Positions 60,901-64,000 of a DNA stretch of 64,000 nucleotides are shown in pieces; position 1 is the first letter of the stretch; every line of letters starts with the position of its first letter. The translations under genes and the position numbers were made by a program. The DNA comes from Lumbricus terrestris (taxonomy: Eukaryota; Annelida; Clitellata; Crassiclitellata; Lumbricidae), in assembly GCA_949752735.1 (NCBI GenBank), contig OX457053.1:2302084-2366083 (forward strand). Direction: 5' to 3'. Under the pieces are notes generated by a model that ran no database searches, was not told where the DNA came from, and worked only from the letters and a program-made list of their open reading frames with translations.

Positions 60901-62153
60901 ATTATTTTCACTGCTCTCTACGAGGTCATTTCTACGTCGATGATTTCCAATCATATAATCATTCATCATCATCATCATCATCATCATCTCTTTCTATCAT
61001 CTCCCTCCATTTGTCTCTTTCTCTTGCTATGTGGCTCAATTGCTGCAGTGATCTGTTTCCACACCAGTCCGCGATGGGTGCGCGGACGATTGATCACCGG
61101 ACGGTTGATCACTGCGGACGTTTGATCATCGACCAATTGATCACCGGACGATTGATCACCGGACGATTGATCACCGGACGATTGATCACCGGTCTAATGG
61201 TCATTGGAATCTATTAACTGAGCACGAAAGATAAATGTCGTAATTACCGCTAGTAGAGATAAACATTTGTATGAAACGATATGACAGACTCAATCTACCA
61301 CATAATGTATTTAATTTGTAATGAAATTATAAGAAGTGAAATGTGAAAATATACTGAAACGGCAAGCTTGATTAAACTGGTAACTAATCAGATAAACAGA
61401 TGCATGCTTATTCTGATGTGCTATTTGCTGTGTGTATATTTACGATTAACAGAAGCCGACGATGTTTATCTTTACTAGCGGTAATTACGACATTTATCTT
61501 TCGTGCTCAGTTAATAGATTCCAATGACCATTAGACCGGTGATCAATCGTCCGGTGATCAATCGTCCGGTGATCAATCGGTCGATGATCAAACGTCCGCA
61601 GTGATCAATCGTCCGGTGATCAACCGTCCGGTGATCAACCGTCCGGTGATCAATCGTCCTAGAATCCCGCGATGTCGTCCTTCCATTCTCTGAAGGGACG
61701 TCACCTTTTATTCGTCCTTTCCATAATGCCAAACACCAACGTCTTAAGTTATGGTTAATATGGTCATTGCTTTGCTATAAATAAGCCTATATTTAAATAT
61801 TTATATTATAGGCCTATTATAAAATTATATTATTGCATTTAATTTTGATATAACACATTATAATAACAAAATGTTATATAACAATGACATGATGATTTAG
61901 TAAATTATTTCATAATTATGTTCGCCACAGAAAATCAGAACCGCAGACCCCATCATCCGACCCTCCTGATGTCGCTCGGGAATCATACTACGCAGGCGTC
62001 GTGAAGAACGCAGTATTCGACGATACGACACAAGATGGCGGCTACTCCTCCATCAGCCACATTCCCCCGCCACCTGAATACGCTGACCTCAGCATCGGTC
62101 CGTCCTCGTCGTATCCAAATGAAAGAGATCATAGATATCTCTCGTTCGCCTAA
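51948..62153 (+). CDS. Gene E: double-CTLD type I membrane receptor with long mucin-like stalk
   Basis: Eight exons: 51948-51993, 55637-55933, 56696-56824, 57273-57512, 57976-58134, 58901-59323, 60217-60325, 61931-62153; 1626 nt, 541 aa, phases 1,1,1,1,1,1,2. The signal peptide is MKKTCDWRITCLLAT. CTLD1: [29 protein letters not shown]. Exon 3 ends in a GC donor (GAAG|GCAAGT), with length matching gene D. CTLD2: FC..GRCY, SRCITIGNGDLASF, YWIGLRRQQWTW, WFDGHP, DCLCL, WKWTECDC, FVCMTG; GHP and WTE replace EPN and WND. The stalk exon is 141 codons, about twice that of the others, with six 15-bp repeats coding Ser-Thr-Thr-Thr-Ser/Pro and likely O-glycosylated. The helix is PIGLGVGIGGG.. followed by TTTRKGCPR. 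Tail: SYYAGV (ITIM consensus), GYSSI and PEYADL. It belongs with genes A and D by tail and with C/D by stalk. A 2.3-kb TIR element occupies intron 1. Confidence 0.87.
52455..52580. repeat. (TACA)n microsatellite, left half
   Basis: CATGCATG then (TACA)n up to the left end of the element at 52581. The same tetranucleotide resumes right after that element at 54848. Confidence 0.97.
52581..54847. mobile_element. 2.27-kb TIR element inserted in a (TACA)n tract
   Basis: It begins TAGGGTGGTCG and ends CGACCACCCTA. Further inverted similarity lies about 110-140 bp in (AATATTTAGGACTAGCACAACG at 52686-52708, its reverse complement around 54710-54733). Flanking (TACA)n on both sides hides any target duplication. 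Inside, minus frames of 100 codons (53308-53610) and 77 codons (53937-54170) match no family I recognise. The superfamily is unknown. It lies in gene E intron 1. Confidence 0.75.
54848..55090. repeat. (TACA)n microsatellite, right half
   Basis: About 240 bp of CATA tetranucleotides with GG and GCC interruptions at about 54929 and 54971. Long YIHT/MYVC frames are artefacts. Confidence 0.97.
55260..55520 (+). mobile_element. CR1/L2-like LINE fragment
   Basis: Encodes LRRVARLISHIPKFGHVSEN followed by MRDVLHWLPFHHR, the same region as LRSAARLIGRIPKFSHIS..LHWLPLKQR in the 43575 element. Only about 50 codons survive. It lies in gene E intron 1, just before exon 2. Confidence 0.8.
55985..56185 (-). 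mobile_element. SINE family 1 copy
   Basis: On the minus strand: GTGGTGTAGTTTCGGGTTTGG head with GGTTCGAATCAACC B box, CTCAAGCCGCCGTATAGGGAAC, ATCGGCGTGAAACGCG, and tail GGGAGCTTCTCTAAGTCG..TTGAAGTTGCGCTATAGC. It starts about 50 bp after exon 2 of gene E. Confidence 0.8.
56822..56832 (+). promoter_or_regulatory. GC-type 5' splice site, gene E exon 3
   Basis: The exon ends GAAG and the intron starts GCAAGT, the usual context of the rare GC-AG intron class. Gene D has GAAG|GTCAGT at the same point and exon 3 is 129 nt in both, so this is the expected boundary. A GT donor 3 nt downstream (GCAA|GTTCAA) would shift the phase. Confidence 0.8.
57077..57200. repeat. Long hairpin: 56-bp inverted arms
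   Basis: The left arm ATCTTCGGAAGGTGGGCTAA.. (from 57077) and right arm (to 57200) pair over about 56 bp with two mismatches and a loop of about 10 bp. It is a foldback MITE-like insertion in intron 3 of gene E. Confidence 0.92.
57645..57900 (-). mobile_element. LINE 3' remnant
   Basis: Family tail TTGAAGAGGTGCTATATAAAAC and GGGAGCGCTTCTGAGTAG on the minus strand. The frame upstream reads PLGQRTQAHLLVPRLCHSFS-like sequence in one frame and shifts after. It lies in gene E intron 4. Confidence 0.65.
58915..59004 (+). repeat. 15-bp coding minisatellite in gene E stalk
   Basis: Six tandem units of AGCACCACTACATCA type, each coding Ser-Thr-Thr-Thr-Ser/Pro. A second short run of GGAACCACGTCT-type units follows at about 59049-59094. 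Unit length is a multiple of three, so copy number can change without breaking the frame. Confidence 0.95.
59625..59830 (-). mobile_element. LINE 3' remnant
   Basis: Tail TTGAATTGGCGCCATATAAATTGACGATTACGATTT and GGATGCGCTTCTGAGGAG on the minus strand, followed by decayed sequence. It lies in gene E intron 6. Confidence 0.55.
60400..60935 (+). mobile_element. CR1/jockey-like LINE, RT palm fragment
   Basis: Across frameshifts the plus strand encodes the YDVSAAFDSV motif (around 60697), then SSGLLIGWVASYLADHSSST, SPWIPVPVGLP and SVLGPVYYFH. These correspond to the catalytic-core D-x-SAAFD block and the GVPQGSVLGP block of non-LTR reverse transcriptases, here degenerate (GLPHISVLGP). It lies in gene E intron 7. 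Confidence 0.85.
61084..61659. mobile_element. Foldback element with GGACGATTGATCACC repeats
   Basis: Inverted arms (about 61084-61267 and 61462-61659) contain tandem GGACGATTGATCACC-type units (reverse GGTGATCAATCGTCC on the right), then a shared TCATTGGAATCTATTAACTG and ACGAAAGATAAATGTCGTAA. The unique centre is about 195 bp. The arms differ in repeat number. It lies in gene E intron 7, next to a (CAT)n-headed repeat at 60960-61075. Confidence 0.88.
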
Positions 62154-62439
62154 ACCATGACAACCTCACCGTCGTCCCAGAACATTAGCCGATTAGTTAG
62201 AGAACTTAGAATGCTTGGTCCGTATTGCTAAAAATAATGTAATGTAATTAGAAATTTCTATAGCGCCGCTCACAACCAAGGCCATTCAGTAGCGCTCCCA
62301 GTGCGATAACCCCTAGAGAAAAAAATAGGTCTTAAGAATAAGGGTTCGAGCCTTGTCCGAGGCGCTAATGTGTATAGGAACCTTGAGTAAGTTCTACACT
62401 TACAGTTACTCAGCGCTTTCGGTGGTCTGTCCTAATGTT

Positions 62440-62700
62440 CTTATCTTATCTTATCTTGTCTTGTCTTATCTTATCTTATCTGACCATTTATAAAGCGCTT
62501 CTCGCAGCAAGAGCCTTTCAGAAGTGCTCCCAGTGCGTTCAACTGATGGAGTTGTAGCCCCCAAGAAAAAAGGCAAGTTATTAGAAAGACGAGGATACAC
62601 TGCCAGAAAGGGTGACAGAGCGAACTTATGGGGAAGCCGATTTCACAGGGATGGACCAATGCAGGCAAATGATCTGGGTTGTCCACGTATGAACTTTGGA
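62440..62700 (-). mobile_element. CR1/L2-like LINE 3' end
   Basis: On the minus strand [20 protein letters not shown] matches [24 protein letters not shown] sequence of the 29420 element in a shifted frame. It then shows the same 3' end, GCGCTTCTGAAAGGCTCTTG, GCGAGAAGCGCTTTATAAATGGTCAGATAAGATAAG, and a (TAAGA)n tail at 62443-62480. Confidence 0.8.
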
Positions 62701-63288
62701 AGGAGGGCATTATCGAGTACATTAATTTGTACAAGTGATATTTTCATTGACGCTAAGTAGGCTAAAATCATAACTGAAAATATTGATTTCCGTTAAGTGT
62801 AACTGTATCTGTAACGGAAATTATTTTGAAAACGAAAAGTGAGATAGAACGAAAATTAAGCTCGCTGAACGAAAATTAGGCTAAAAACGAAACTTAATTG
62901 TATTTTGTACTCTGCTGTATTTAATTGGAAGTTGACACGTGTACAAATGGAGTCTACTGTACACTGTAAAACCGACGTTAAACAAATGTAGTTTTAACTA
63001 ATTATGGTTTGTATAGGCAAGGAATAAGACATAGTATCATTTAGTGTAGCTGTTTCAGCAGCTGTGTTCTCTATTGCAACTTCTCAGTTTTATAGCACCT
63101 GTTTTAGGAAACTCTTCGAAGTGACCAAGACAAGACTACGACCGAATTGCTAAGTTTGGCGAAATATACCTCGTTTTTACCAGCGCAATCGTCATTAAAA
63201 TGAATTGTAACTAGCACTAAGTCTTGTTTGTGTATCGAGGCGGTGAGTTTTTTTTTAAGAAAACAGACCTGTTTAATTGTAGGACCGA

Positions 63289-63480
63289 CTATTTGAACTT
63301 TCAATATTCGTTTCGATTTTCGACGAAACGTAAAAGTAAATTCAAAATTGAAGTCGTCGTCCTGTAGGTTATTGCTGTGACCTACTATTTGAACTTTCAA
63401 TATTCGTTTCGATTTTCGACGAAAAGTAAAAGTAAATTCAAAATTGAAGTCGTCGTCCTGTAGGCTATTGCTGTGACCTA
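63289..63480. repeat. 96-bp tandem duplication
   Basis: Two near-identical copies (63289-63384 and 63385-63480) with only a few differences. Being 32 codons long it keeps a 140-codon minus frame open (63526-63104) with a duplicated NLQDDDFNFEFTFTFRRKSK segment. No start context, splice site or family supports a gene. Confidence 0.9.
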
Positions 63481-63559
63481 CTCTCCAGTTTTCACATTCG
63501 GTCTCTTGTTCATATAGTTCCAACAACGCTCATTCCAAGACGGTGAAGGCCTTGCATTT

Positions 63560-63690
63560 GTAATTGCAATCGTAATCGTAATCTCCAAATTTCTAAAGCG
63601 CTTCTCGAAAGCCAAGCTCGGGAGCACCAGCTTATTCACGAGCGCTGCGTTGATTCAGAAGAGCTGCTCGTAGAAAAGTCCATGGTGGTC
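63560..63690 (-). mobile_element. LINE 3' stub
   Basis: On the minus strand: GGTGCTCCCGAGCTTGGC..GAGAAGCGCTTTAGAAATTTGG, then a GATTACGATTACGATTGCAA tail. The same tail type is seen at 23395-23430. Confidence 0.55.
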
Positions 63691-64000
63691 CGGATCGAGT
63701 GTTAAACAATAGGCCTACCAGAGCTATGTTCCCCGAAAGACGTAGGCTATGTTTAAGGATACCTGAAAAATGAAAATTATATAAATGGGCAACATATAAT
63801 TACCTCACTACTATAGATACCTGACCTTGCCTTACCTCGCAATGCCATTATGTGCAATATTAGGCTAATAACTTATACATGTACAAGCGTGTCTATCTAC
63901 ATGTATTTAACGCATATTGTATGGCATAGGCTATAGTGCATATGGTTCTTCAGCGTGTATTAATCCAACTTAGGCCTAAGCTCCACCTGTGTGCACTGAT

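Larger units (their letters stand above)
62154..64000. other. 3' flank of gene E
   Basis: No receptor exon was seen. It holds a LINE/SINE tail stub (62255-62330), a LINE end (62440-62700), a 96-bp duplication (63289-63480) and another LINE tail stub (63560-63690). Confidence 0.5.

Overview
The window is eukaryotic genomic DNA: AT-rich, intron-rich and full of decayed transposons. It looks like a marine invertebrate, most likely an invertebrate deuterostome such as a tunicate or echinoderm. The species cannot be fixed from the sequence, and the phylum is inferred from receptor style and repeat content. The palindrome TAGGCCTA occurs at least 30 times, far more than composition predicts.

The main content is a cluster of five related genes for single-pass type I membrane receptors. 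Each has two C-type-lectin-like domains (CTLDs), a Ser/Thr-rich stalk, one membrane helix and a cytoplasmic tail with tyrosine motifs. All share one plan: exon 1 signal peptide; exons 2+3 CTLD1; exons 4+5 CTLD2; exon 6 stalk; exon 7 membrane helix; exon 8 tail. Introns 1-6 are phase 1 and intron 7 is phase 2. I rebuilt the genes exon by exon from splice sites. Genes A (11745-20946 +, 473 aa), D (38005-47331 +, 461 aa) and E (51948-62153 +, 541 aa) are complete open frames. Genes B (1579-7191 -) and C (28621-35947 -) are complete except for signal-peptide exons I could not find.

Layout: B(-) and A(+) are head to head, C(-) and D(+) are head to head, and E(+) follows. Within each pair the extracellular exons are near-copies. 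The membrane helix and tail instead follow strand. Plus-strand genes carry ITIM-like tails (SYYAxV, YAEL). Minus-strand genes carry a conserved YESL-x11-Y(E/Q)EL pair resembling an unusually spaced ITAM, and B also has ITIM-consensus sites. This suggests a paired-receptor system with matched ectodomains and different signalling tails, probably kept alike by gene conversion between inverted copies. I consider this the most interesting signal in the window; its signalling meaning is inference.

Introns and intergenic DNA hold non-LTR retrotransposon fragments of at least two families (CR1/L2-like and RTE-like), two tRNA-like SINE families, hAT-type elements with 8-bp target duplications, several foldback elements, long (TACA)n tracts, and a nearly identical 1.39-kb inverted repeat (23839-25226 / 26079-27463) in the 7.7-kb gap between genes A and C. 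No rRNA, CRISPR array or functional tRNA was seen.
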